A stretch of 7,489 nucleotides of DNA from Thermoanaerobaculia bacterium (lineage in GTDB: Bacteria > Acidobacteriota > Thermoanaerobaculia > Multivoradales > UBA5704), in NCBI GenBank assembly GCA_030150965.1, contig JASLEW010000349.1, forward strand, positions 1-7,489. The letters are read 5' to 3'. Shown here one piece after another: positions 1 to 5,544 of this stretch; positions within the stretch are counted from its first letter, which is position 1, and each line of letters begins with the position of its first letter. Under the pieces are notes generated by a model. That model searched no databases, was not told the origin of the DNA, and worked only from the letters and a program-made list of their open reading frames with translations. Made by a program: the position numbers and the translations under genes.

Positions 1-696
1 AAGCTGCCGGCCGCCGCCCTCCCGCCAGGGGCGCTGCGCCGCCTGCTCCGCCGGATGTTCGATCTCGACACCGACCTCGCGCCGTTCCTCGCGGCGGCGG
101 GCCGCGACCGGCACCTCGGGCCGCTCGTCGGCCGCCAACCGGGTCTGCGGCTGCCGCAGCTGCCCGACCCGTTCGAGGGCGCGGTGCGGGCGGTCATCGG
201 CCAGCAGGTGAGCGTGGCCGGGGCGCGCACCGTGATCGATCGCCTGGTGCGCCGGCTGGGCGAGCCCGTCGCCGGCCATCCGGGCCTCTTCGCCTTCCCC
301 GCCGCCGCGACCCTCGCCGATGCCGCCGCCGCGCAGATCATCGACCTCGGGCTGACCCGCGCCAAGGCCGCCGCGCTCACCGGCATCGCCGCCGCGACGG
401 CCACGGGGCGGCTGGACTGGGAGCGGCTGCGCACCGCCACCCCGCAGGCCGCCCAGGAAACGCTCGTCGCCCTGCCGGGCATCGGCCCCTGGACCGCCTC
501 CTACGTCCGCATGCGCGCCCTCGGGGACCGCGACGCCTTCCCCGCCGCCGACCTCGGCATCCTCAAAGCGCTCCAGGCCCTCGCCCATCCCGGCGCCGCG
601 CGTCCCACCCCGGCCGCCGCCCTCGCCCTGGCCGAGGGGTGGCGCCCCTGGCGCGCCTACGCCGCCATCCACCTCTGGCGGTCGCTCCAGGCATAG
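1..696 (+). CDS. alkA: DNA-3-methyladenine glycosylase II (AlkA type), 5' end missing
   Basis: Base-excision repair enzyme of the HhH-GPD superfamily; family members cleave the N-glycosidic bond of alkylated purines such as 3-methyladenine. The reading frame is open to the left edge, so the true start lies outside the window. An ATG at 55 is internal, because the residues before it (ending LLRR, then MFDLDTD) continue the AlkA linker. Numbering from that ATG: FEGAVRAVIGQQVSV at 40-54 matches the glycosylase core, the helix-hairpin-helix LPGIGPWTA is at 140-148, and the catalytic aspartate is D166 in FPAADLG. The C-terminal WRPWRAYAAIHLW matches the end of E. coli AlkA closely. The visible part is the catalytic half. 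The missing N-terminus could be the plain AlkA domain or an Ada-AlkA fusion, which cannot be decided here. It converges on the minus-strand TA module. Family assignment is secure. Confidence 0.93.
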   Translation, partial: KLPAAALPPGALRRLLRRMFDLDTDLAPFLAAAGRDRHLGPLVGRQPGLRLPQLPDPFEGAVRAVIGQQVSVAGARTVIDRLVRRLGEPVAGHPGLFAFPAAATLADAAAAQIIDLGLTRAKAAALTGIAAATATGRLDWERLRTATPQAAQETLVALPGIGPWTASYVRMRALGDRDAFPAADLGILKALQALAHPGAARPTPAAALALAEGWRPWRAYAAIHLWRSLQA

Positions 697-739
697 ACGC
701 CGGCCCCGCTCGACGCCCGTACGGCACGCTTTTCCGGAT

Positions 740-797
740 CGCCGTTCAGTCGATCGTTCCTGGAGCCCTGCCGGACAGCGAGATCGCTTGAACGGCG
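740..797. repeat. Inverted repeat in the convergent junction
   Basis: GCCGTTCAGTCGATC (741-755) pairs with 782-796, whose reverse complement is GCCGTTCAAGCGATC: 13 of 15 positions match, and one more outer pair is possible at 740/797. The loop is about 26 bases. It lies between the 3' end of alkA and the 3' end of the minus-strand TA operon. A bidirectional transcription-stop hairpin is plausible, but there is no T-tract on either strand. An end of a small mobile element is the alternative. Otherwise I see nothing in 697-802. Confidence 0.4.
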
Positions 798-802
798 CGC
801 GG

Positions 803-1001
803 TCAACTCCTTGACGCCATGACTCCCGTTGCAATGTCAGCGGAAGGCCTGGCCTCCCCGAGAATGAGCTCGGCGAAGTCAGCGAGCCAGCGATCAGCTC
901 CTCGACGAACACGGCGTCGAGCCGTGGGTCGAAGGGCGAGACCGGCACCTGGTCCTCGGGTGGACGGAGAGGTCGGCAGCGAGCTCCCAAATGAGGGACA
1001 T
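803..1001 (-). pseudogene. Probable frameshifted third gene of the VapBC operon
   Basis: An ATG at 999-1001 shares its first base with the TGA stop of the toxin (1001-1003), a TGATG coupling typical of co-translated genes. As it stands the frame gives only 35 residues, MSLIWELAADLSVH followed by arginine/serine-rich sequence, and stops at 894. Shifting one base near 960 gives PEDQVPVSPFDPRLDAVF and beyond, with almost every third position G or C. A second one-base shift in the same direction near 889 gives WLADFAELILGEARPS and ends at a TGA at 803-805. The composite would be about 66 residues. Two single-base losses, either true decay or sequencing errors, explain the pattern. I do not recognise the family. 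The call is an inference from coupling and codon bias; the alternative is a genuine 35-residue peptide or no gene at all. Confidence 0.38.
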
Positions 1002-1405
1002 CACGGTTTGCCGGGATCCGTCCAGGCCAACCCTTCGACATGCTGGAAGTGGGCGTCGGAGGACAGCAACTCGGCACCCGTTTCCATGGCCTGGGCAGCG
1101 ATCCACATGTCGTTGGTGGGGATGGGCTTGCCTCGGCGGCGGAGGGCGGCGTAGATGCGCCCGTAGCGCTCGGCGGTGGTCCAGGTCACCGGAAGGAGAT
1201 GAACCCGTGGCTGCGAAAGAAAGCGCTGCAGGTCGGCAACGTTCTCGCGCAGGCGAGAGCCACGGCGGAAGCCTCCCAGCAGCTCGCCGGCCACCACCGA
1301 GGAGAGGAGCACGGCCTCTGCCCGCCGGACCAGGTCGGTGAGCGGCGAGTGCCCCCGTGCCAGGTCGGAGTAGGCGCTGGTATCGAGGAGAACCCTCACT
1401 TCCAC
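1001..1405 (-). CDS. vapC: PIN-domain ribonuclease toxin (VapC family)
   Basis: A 134-residue single PIN domain, the usual VapC size. Members are Mg2+-dependent endoribonucleases that cleave specific RNAs, often tRNA or rRNA, when not bound by antitoxin. The four conserved acidic positions are visible: D8 (VLLDTSAY), E41 (VAGELLGGF), D99 (TNDMWIAA) and D117 (SSDAHF). TNDMWIAA is a hallmark of the family, and the toxin looks catalytically intact. The start is GTG at 1405, overlapping the antitoxin gene by 10 bases. A second GTG at 1399 would give VRVLLDTSAY and a classic GTGA 4-base overlap, and may be the real start; neither has an ideal Shine-Dalgarno. The stop overlaps the ATG of the damaged downstream frame. 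The target RNA cannot be read from the sequence. Confidence 0.9.
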   Translation of the reverse strand: MEVRVLLDTSAYSDLARGHSPLTDLVRRAEAVLLSSVVAGELLGGFRRGSRLRENVADLQRFLSQPRVHLLPVTWTTAERYGRIYAALRRRGKPIPTNDMWIAAQAMETGAELLSSDAHFQHVEGLAWTDPGKP

Positions 1406-1659
1406 AGATCCTCGTCGACCCTCTCGAAGTCGGCGATCGCGTCATCGAGCTCCCTGGCCCGCTCATCGGTCCACGAGCCAATGAACCAGTCGAGGCTGTC
1501 CCCGATCGCATTCGTGGCCTGGTCCGGCTCCTCCAGGCGCGCCCCCTGCCGCAACAAGCGCACGGCCGCCTGGTTGCGCGAGATCCTCTCCCTGCGGGCC
1601 AGCTCTTCGATCTCGCGGGCCACCGCATCGTCGTAGCGAATCGTAAGTTGATGCGGCAC
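1396..1659 (-). CDS. vapB: Ribbon-helix-helix antitoxin (VapB/CopG type)
   Basis: An 87-residue protein. The N-terminal strand HQLTIRYDD (3-10) is followed by two helices (about 11-23 and 27-39, with SRNQAAVRLLRQGA), the arrangement of a dimeric ribbon-helix-helix DNA-binding domain. The acidic, tryptophan-containing C-terminus (about 50-87, with DWFIGSWTDERARELDDAI) is the likely toxin-wrapping segment. In this family the antitoxin neutralises the PIN toxin and, with it, represses its own promoter. The start is GTG at 1657-1659, supported by a strong GGAGGAGG ribosome-binding site (minus strand, about 1666-1673). The gene precedes and overlaps the toxin, the standard order. A promoter and three repeated operator-like boxes lie just upstream. 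Confidence 0.86.
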   Translation of the reverse strand: MPHQLTIRYDDAVAREIEELARRERISRNQAAVRLLRQGARLEEPDQATNAIGDSLDWFIGSWTDERARELDDAIADFERVDEDLWK

Positions 1660-1679
1660 GCCTTTCCTCCTCCAGATCC

Positions 1680-1708
1680 AGGATAGGGTGGGTTCCCAGG
1701 TGAGTCAA
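1680..1708 (-). promoter_or_regulatory. Sigma-70-type promoter of the vapBC operon
   Basis: On the minus strand TTGACT (1703-1708) is followed after exactly 17 bases by TATCCT (1680-1685). Transcription would start near 1673, at the first bases of the GGAGGAGG ribosome-binding site, giving a leader of only about 14 bases. The -35 box lies inside one of the repeated operator boxes, which fits autorepression. Confidence 0.6.
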
Positions 1709-1732
1709 GCATGAGGCATGCTGAGTCAAGCA
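1701..1732. promoter_or_regulatory. Three near-tandem 10-bp boxes, candidate antitoxin operator
   Basis: TGAGTCAAGC (1701-1710), TGAGGCATGC (1712-1721) and TGAGTCAAGC (1722-1731) follow each other at 11- and 10-base steps, one helical turn each. The outer two are identical over 11 bases (TGAGTCAAGCA) and the middle one differs at two positions. A 5-3-5 palindrome, GCATG-AGG-CATGC, spans 1709-1721. The array covers the -35 box of the vapB promoter. Ribbon-helix-helix antitoxins bind short repeats of this kind side by side, so autoregulation is the natural reading. Confidence 0.55.
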
Positions 1733-1862
1733 GCGATTCTCAGCCGTTGCGGAGACCGCCCACTGGTTCTCCGGGATGTCGCCCAAGGTCCGGGGCGTGG
1801 ATGGCTTCAGCGCGACGGACGCTCGCGCTCGCGGTAGCCGGGTGCCGCGTGCTCGGGCGGGC

Positions 1863-2810
1863 CTACGCCAGCGCCGGGAGCTGTTCGAGGTCGATGTTGC
1901 CACCCGAGACGAGCGCGACGGCCCGCTCTCCGGGGGAGACCCGGACCTTGCCGGCGAGGAGCGCCCCGGTGGCCGCGGCGCCGGAGGCCTCGACGTACAG
2001 CTTGGCCCGGGTGAGGAGGAGGCGCATCCCCTCCTTGATCTCGTCCTCGGTGACGGTGACGATGCCGTCCACCGCCTCGCGGGCGATGGCGAGGGGAAGG
2101 GCGCCGACGAAGGGAGGCGTCATGCCGTCGGCCAGGGTCGCCGGCCGGGTCACCGGCACCGGCTTGCCGGCGGCGAGCGCGGGGCCGAGACCGGGGCCGG
2201 CCGCGAGCTCGACGGCGACCACGCGGGTCCGGGGCCGGCTCCCCTTGATGGCGGAGGCCACGCCGCCCAGCAGGCCGCCCCCTCCCACCGGCACGACGAC
2301 CAGGTCGACGTCGGGCAGGTCCTCGAGGATCTCCAGGCCGGCCGTCCCGGAGCCGGCGAGCAGCACCGGGTCGTCGAAGGGGTGGACGAAGGTCAGGCCG
2401 CGCGCCTGCCGGACCTCGTTCAGCTTGTCGAACAGGGTCGGCCGGTCGGGATGGAGGACGATCTCGGCGCCGTAGCCGCGCACCGCGTCGATCTTCGACT
2501 GCGGCGCGTCGACCGGCATGACCACGACCGCCGAGCACCCCGCGACGCGCGCCGCCCAGGCCACGGCGGCGGCGTGGTTTCCGGCCGAGACGGTGACCAG
2601 GCCGCGCCCGCGCTCGTCGCCGGAGAGCGACAGGACCCGGTTGAGGGCGCCCCGCGCCTTGAACGAGCCGGTCTTCTGGAAGCTCTCGCACTTGAGGTAG
2701 AGCCGCGCTCCGATCCGCTCCCCGAGCTGGCGGCTGGAAAACAGGGGGGTGTGATGGATGGAGCCGGTGATGCGGCTCGCGGCGGCGCGGAGGTCGGTCA
2801 AGGGGATCAT
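1863..2810 (-). CDS. PLP-dependent threonine/serine ammonia-lyase (fold type II)
   Basis: A 315-residue cytoplasmic enzyme matching the catabolic threonine dehydratase / serine racemase family. The likely reaction is deamination of L-threonine to 2-oxobutanoate (or serine to pyruvate) and ammonia. The PLP lysine is K51 in SFKARGA. SAGNHA (75-80) contacts the cofactor, the phosphate-binding glycine loop is GGGGLLGG (176-183), and SGGN (302-305) lies in the usual C-terminal position. The length has no room for an ACT domain, so it is the short form, not biosynthetic IlvA with isoleucine feedback control. Threonine, serine and 3-hydroxyaspartate specificities cannot be separated by eye. The ATG at 2808-2810 has AGGA eight bases upstream. 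A hairpin with a T-tract lies in its upstream region. It is divergent from the DUF1835 gene and about 200 bases upstream of vapB in the same direction. Confidence 0.9.
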   Translation of the reverse strand: MIPLTDLRAAASRITGSIHHTPLFSSRQLGERIGARLYLKCESFQKTGSFKARGALNRVLSLSGDERGRGLVTVSAGNHAAAVAWAARVAGCSAVVVMPVDAPQSKIDAVRGYGAEIVLHPDRPTLFDKLNEVRQARGLTFVHPFDDPVLLAGSGTAGLEILEDLPDVDLVVVPVGGGGLLGGVASAIKGSRPRTRVVAVELAAGPGLGPALAAGKPVPVTRPATLADGMTPPFVGALPLAIAREAVDGIVTVTEDEIKEGMRLLLTRAKLYVEASGAAATGALLAGKVRVSPGERAVALVSGGNIDLEQLPALA

Positions 2811-2838
2811 GCCGGCGATCCTAGATCAGCAGGGTACT

Positions 2839-2866
2839 GAAAAAGCGGCCTGGACCGGGCGGCCGC
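2839..2866 (-). terminator. Intrinsic-terminator-like hairpin upstream of the ammonia-lyase
   Basis: On the minus strand GCGGCC (2866-2861), a 10-base loop and GGCCGC (2850-2845) form an all-GC 6-bp stem followed at once by five T residues (2844-2840). It ends about 30 bases before the ammonia-lyase ATG. The only gene upstream is divergent, so no minus-strand gene seen in the window needs stopping here. A leader attenuator is possible if the promoter lies above about 2870. The adjoining plus-strand sequence CAGGGTACTGAAAAAG also resembles an insertion-sequence end, so the hairpin may be coincidental. Confidence 0.4.
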
Positions 2867-2998
2867 GCATCGGACGCGCTCGTCGCCGCATGTGCGAGAG
2901 TCGCGCAAGCGAAGCGGCTCGTCGTATCGATGGCTTAGAATGGATCCCCACGCCAGGCTCCGCCAGCCGCGCGACGGAACGCCGAGCCCGCGAGCGCC

Positions 2999-4093
2999 AT
3001 GCCCGAGATCCGACCCGAGGTCCGGCCGCCTGCTGCCGCCCATCCCCTCCCCGCCGGCCCGGCGGCGCTGCGGGCGCCGCGGCCGGCGGCGCGCCTGCTG
3101 CACGTGCTCAACGGCGATACCGCGGCCGACGGCCTGGCCGCCGCCGGGATCGCCGGCCGGGTCACGCTGTCGGCCGACGTGCTCTACGAAGGACCGCTGA
3201 CCCCGACGTCGAGCCCCGAGCGCTGGCGCCGCGAGCGGGCCCGCTTCCTCGCCGGGAGGGGCTACGACGGCTACGAGGAATGCCTGGCCCGGCTCAGCGG
3301 CTGGGACCAGGACTTGGAGGGGTACCGGAGCTACGACGAGGTGGTCCTGTGGTTCGAGCATGACCTGTTCGACCAGCTGCACCTGTGCCGCCTGCTGTCC
3401 TGGTTCGCCAACCGCGCCCCCGGGCTCACCCGCATCAGCCTGGTGCAGGCCGGCGACTACCTGGGGCTCCTGGCGCCGGAGCAGCTGACCGCCCTGCTCG
3501 ACGGCCGCCAGCCGGTGAGCGCGGCGCAGCAGCGCCTGGCCGGCACGGCGTGGGCGGCGTTCTGCGCCCCGGAGCCCGGGCGCCTGGAGGCGCTCCTCGG
3601 CGCCGACACCTCGCCGCTCCCCCACCTGGCGGCGGCGGTGCGCCGCCACCTGGAGGAGTTCCCCGGCACCGGCGACGGCCTGTCGCGCACCGAGCGGCAG
3701 GTCCTGGAGGTGCTCGATCTCGGCCCCCTCCCCTTCGCCGAGCTCTTCGCCGCCGTGCAGCGGATGGAGGAGCGGCGCTTCATGACCGACCTGTCGCTGC
3801 TCGCGCGGCTGCGCGACCTCGCCTCGGGGCCGCGGCCTCTCCTGCAGTTCGAGAGCCGGTCGGGGACGCTGCCGCGGTTGCAGCCGGCGGCCATCACCCC
3901 GGTCGGGGTCGGCCTGCTCGCCGGCCGCGAGGACTGGATCGAGATCCGGGGCGGCATCGACCGCTGGCAGGGCGGCGTCCACCTGCAGGGGCGCGAGGCA
4001 CGGTGGCGGTGGGACCGCCGGACCGGCCGTCTCGTGGCGGTCGCGGCGAGCGGAGCCGCCGGAGCGGGCGGAGCCGCCGGAGGACCTCCATGA
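2999..4093 (+). CDS. DUF1835-family protein of unknown function
   Basis: A 364-residue protein with no signal peptide or membrane segment. The conserved part begins at LLHVLNGDTAADGL (33-46) and continues through SADVLYEGPL (58-67) and VVLWFEHDLFDQLHL (115-129), the signature block of DUF1835. Segment 228-275 (LSRTERQVLEVL, then MTDLSLLARL) looks like a small helical domain. WQGGVHL and WRWD (323-339) near the C-terminus are also typical of these proteins. No biochemical role is established that I know of. The last 15 residues are Gly/Ala/Pro-rich and encoded by a duplicated 13-base segment. The ATG at 2999 is the only ATG or GTG in frame before the conserved HVLNGD block, although no good ribosome-binding site precedes it. 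Its stop overlaps the lspA start, implying co-expression. The family call is good; the function is unknown. Confidence 0.82.
   Translation: MPEIRPEVRPPAAAHPLPAGPAALRAPRPAARLLHVLNGDTAADGLAAAGIAGRVTLSADVLYEGPLTPTSSPERWRRERARFLAGRGYDGYEECLARLSGWDQDLEGYRSYDEVVLWFEHDLFDQLHLCRLLSWFANRAPGLTRISLVQAGDYLGLLAPEQLTALLDGRQPVSAAQQRLAGTAWAAFCAPEPGRLEALLGADTSPLPHLAAAVRRHLEEFPGTGDGLSRTERQVLEVLDLGPLPFAELFAAVQRMEERRFMTDLSLLARLRDLASGPRPLLQFESRSGTLPRLQPAAITPVGVGLLAGREDWIEIRGGIDRWQGGVHLQGREARWRWDRRTGRLVAVAASGAAGAGGAAGGPP
4051..4081 (+). repeat. In-frame 13-bp direct duplication at the end of the DUF1835 gene
   Basis: CGGAGCCGCCGGA occurs at 4051-4063 and again at 4069-4081, 18 bases (six codons) apart. It encodes the low-complexity Gly/Ala tail. 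The second copy runs into the ribosome-binding site of lspA. It is probably slippage in GC-rich DNA. Confidence 0.6.
4079..4089 (+). promoter_or_regulatory. lspA ribosome-binding site within an 11-bp palindrome
   Basis: GGAGGA (4079-4084) lies five bases before the ATG at 4090 and decides the lspA start over the later ATG at 4150. The sequence GGAGG-A-CCTCC is a perfect palindrome. Its one-base loop is too short for an internal hairpin, so it is probably chance. Confidence 0.6.
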
Positions 4094-4647
4094 CCCCTGC
4101 CGCCCTCCTGGCCCCCCGGACGCCGGCGCCGGCCGGCAGGCCCGCGGGGATGCCGCGCGCCCTGCGCCTCGCCCTGGTCGCCGGCGTGCTGCTCTGCTCG
4201 GTCGGCTGCGACCAGGTGGCGAAGAACCTGGCCCGGGCCTCGCTGTCCGAATCCAGGCCGGTGTCGATGCTCAACGGCTTCGTCCGCCTGGAGCTGGCGC
4301 AGAACCGCGGCGCCTTCCTGAGCGTCGGCGAGACCCTGCCGGTCGCGGCGCGCTACCTGCTGTTCGTGGTGCTGGTCAGCGGCGCCCTCGCCCTCACCCT
4401 GGCCTTCACCCTGCGGCTGCGCGCCGCGAGCCCGGTCCAGCTGGTGGCGCTGTCGCTGCTGACCGGCGGCGGCCTGGGCAACCTCATCGACCGCCTGCTC
4501 CACGACGGCGCGGTGGTCGACTTCGTGAGCCTCGGCGTGGGCCCGGTGCGCACCGGCATCTTCAACGTCGCCGACGCGGCGATCACCCTGGGCGTCCTGC
4601 TGCTGCTGATCCCCTGGCGCCGCTCGTCGATCTTCTCCTCGATCTGA
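4090..4647 (+). CDS. lspA: Lipoprotein signal peptidase (signal peptidase II)
   Basis: A 185-residue inner-membrane aspartic protease that removes the signal peptide from diacylglyceryl-prolipoproteins; it is the target of globomycin. Conserved features are CDQVAKN (40-46), the QNRGAFLS box (71-78), GGLGNLIDRL (127-136) with catalytic D134, and FNVADAAI (158-165) with catalytic D162. Four hydrophobic segments fall near 25-42, 86-108, 115-131 and 158-176. The chosen ATG overlaps the preceding stop as ATGA and has a GGAGGA site. It adds about 20 Pro/Ala-rich residues compared with usual LspA. A start at 4150 (MPRALRLAL) would give the normal length but has a poorly spaced site. Lipoprotein processing is normally a housekeeping step. 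It is followed by the second TA module. Confidence 0.93.
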   Translation: MTPAALLAPRTPAPAGRPAGMPRALRLALVAGVLLCSVGCDQVAKNLARASLSESRPVSMLNGFVRLELAQNRGAFLSVGETLPVAARYLLFVVLVSGALALTLAFTLRLRAASPVQLVALSLLTGGGLGNLIDRLLHDGAVVDFVSLGVGPVRTGIFNVADAAITLGVLLLLIPWRRSSIFSSI

Positions 4648-4724
4648 CGCTCCCGGCAGGCGGCTGAAAGAGCCCGGGCACCGCGTCGGCGAGCGCCCCG
4701 GGTCGGGAGGTCGGGTCCGGGGAC

Positions 4725-4753
4725 TTGAAAGATTGGAGGAGATGGGCTAGTCT
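4725..4753 (+). promoter_or_regulatory. Promoter of the second TA operon, nearly leaderless
   Basis: TTGAAA (4725-4730), a 17-base spacer and TAGTCT (4748-4753) make a good sigma-70-type promoter. The expected start point near 4760 is only about three bases before the ATG at 4763, so the antitoxin message would be leaderless or almost so. The only Shine-Dalgarno-like run, GGAGGAG at 4735-4741, lies inside the spacer and is too far from the ATG to serve it. Confidence 0.55.
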
Positions 4754-4763
4754 GGTCAGACCA
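4750..4763. promoter_or_regulatory. Overlapping palindromes over the -10 box and start codon, candidate operator
   Basis: GTCTG-GT-CAGAC (4750-4761) and TGGT-CAG-ACCA (4753-4763) are two perfect palindromes sharing most of their bases. CAGACC is repeated at 4757-4762 and 4766-4771, on either side of the ATG. Phd/YefM antitoxins bind palindromes over their own promoter, so this is the likely autoregulatory operator. TGGTnnnACCA also equals the core of FadR-type GntR sites, a resemblance only. Confidence 0.5.
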
Positions 4764-5050
4764 TGCAGACCGCAGGCGTCAGCGAGCTCAAGGCCAACCT
4801 GTCCGAAGCCCTGGCCCGGGTCAAGGCCGGCGAGGAGATCCTGGTGACCGAACACGGCAGGCCCATCGCTCGCCTCGTGCCGCTGCCGCCGGACGCTCCC
4901 GAGAGCGCCACCCGGGAGCTGGTGCGCAGCGGCCTCCTGGCGGCGCCGAAGGCGAAGCTCGGCGAGGACTTCTGGCGGCTGCCGCGCGCGGCGGACCCCG
5001 AGGGCCGTCTGCTCACCGCCCTCCTCGACGAGCGGCGGTCCGGCCGTTGA
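4763..5050 (+). CDS. Phd/YefM-type antitoxin
   Basis: A 95-residue antitoxin. The N-terminal block MQTAGVSELKANLSEALARV, followed by GEEILVTEHGRPIARLVPL, is the classic Phd/YefM DNA-binding and dimerisation domain (about 1-45). The C-terminal part (about 55-95, with FWRLPRAADPEGRLLTALL) is the presumed toxin-binding tail. It should neutralise the PIN toxin encoded immediately downstream and repress the shared promoter through the palindromes at 4750-4763. The ATG at 4763 starts the domain exactly; no Shine-Dalgarno lies at normal distance. Its TGA overlaps the TTG start of the toxin by four bases (TTGA), indicating translational coupling. It is unrelated in fold to the ribbon-helix-helix antitoxin of the other module. 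Confidence 0.9.
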   Translation: MQTAGVSELKANLSEALARVKAGEEILVTEHGRPIARLVPLPPDAPESATRELVRSGLLAAPKAKLGEDFWRLPRAADPEGRLLTALLDERRSGR

Positions 5051-5505
5051 GGTTCTGGGACAGCTCGGCCCTGGTGCCGCTGCTGGTCGAGCAGGGGGCC
5101 AGCCGGCGGCTGGCCGACCTGCTGCGGCGCGATCCCGACGCCGTCGTCTGGTGGGGAAGCTCGGTGGAATGCGTGAGCGCCCTCTGCCGCCTCCACCGCG
5201 AGGGTGGGCTGAGCCGGTCGGGCCTGCGGCAGGGGCACGAGATCCTCGACGCCCTGCGCGCCGCCAGCTTCGAGGTCCAGCCCGCCGCCGAGGTGCGGGC
5301 CCGGGCCGAGCGCCTGCTCGCCACCCACGGCCTGCGTGGCGCCGACGCCCTGCAGCTCGCCGCGGCGCTCGTCTGGTGCCGCGAGCGCCCGCAGAAGGTG
5401 GGCTTCGTCTGCATGGACGACCGGCTGCGCCAGGCCGCGACGGCCGAGGGGTTCCAGGTGCTCCCCTACTCCGAGGAGGTCCACGAGGCCGGCATGGTGG
5501 ATTGA
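5047..5505 (+). CDS. vapC: PIN-domain ribonuclease toxin (VapC family)
   Basis: A 152-residue PIN domain, presumed metal-dependent ribonuclease toxin partnered with the Phd-type antitoxin. Acidic residues expected in the active site are present: D5 (RFWDSSALV), E41 (SSVECVSAL), D100 (GADALQLAAAL) and D124 (CMDDRL). FWDSSALVPLL and GADALQLAAA are strong PIN signatures. Start is the rare codon TTG at 5047, embedded in the antitoxin stop as TTGA. The domain begins at this point and no ATG is available nearby, so low toxin initiation coupled to antitoxin translation is a reasonable inference. It resembles the minus-strand toxin only in the general fold, so this is not a local duplication. A GC hairpin follows at 5545. 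Confidence 0.9.
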   Translation: MRFWDSSALVPLLVEQGASRRLADLLRRDPDAVVWWGSSVECVSALCRLHREGGLSRSGLRQGHEILDALRAASFEVQPAAEVRARAERLLATHGLRGADALQLAAALVWCRERPQKVGFVCMDDRLRQAATAEGFQVLPYSEEVHEAGMVD

Positions 5506-5544
5506 GGCGCGCCGATCCGCCGTCACCCGTTCGTCACCGCGGAA

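Noticed and set aside
3385..4089. Long Arg/Pro/Ala-rich reading frame fused ahead of lspA
   Set aside because: It is a GC-rich shadow of the DUF1835 gene in another frame, with no family features.
4671..4701. Terminator after lspA from two CCCGGG runs
   Set aside because: The six-base runs are self-palindromic and common in this composition; the stem is weak and has no T-tract.
4742..4750. Two-codon upstream frame ATG GGC TAG before the Phd antitoxin
   Set aside because: It lies within the promoter (spacer and -10 box), its ribosome-binding site would abut the ATG, and it is probably not transcribed.
4753..4763. FadR/LldR-type regulator site controlling lctP
   Set aside because: TGGTnnnACCA fits the consensus, but it is over 900 bases before lctP and sits exactly on the antitoxin promoter, so autoregulation is simpler.
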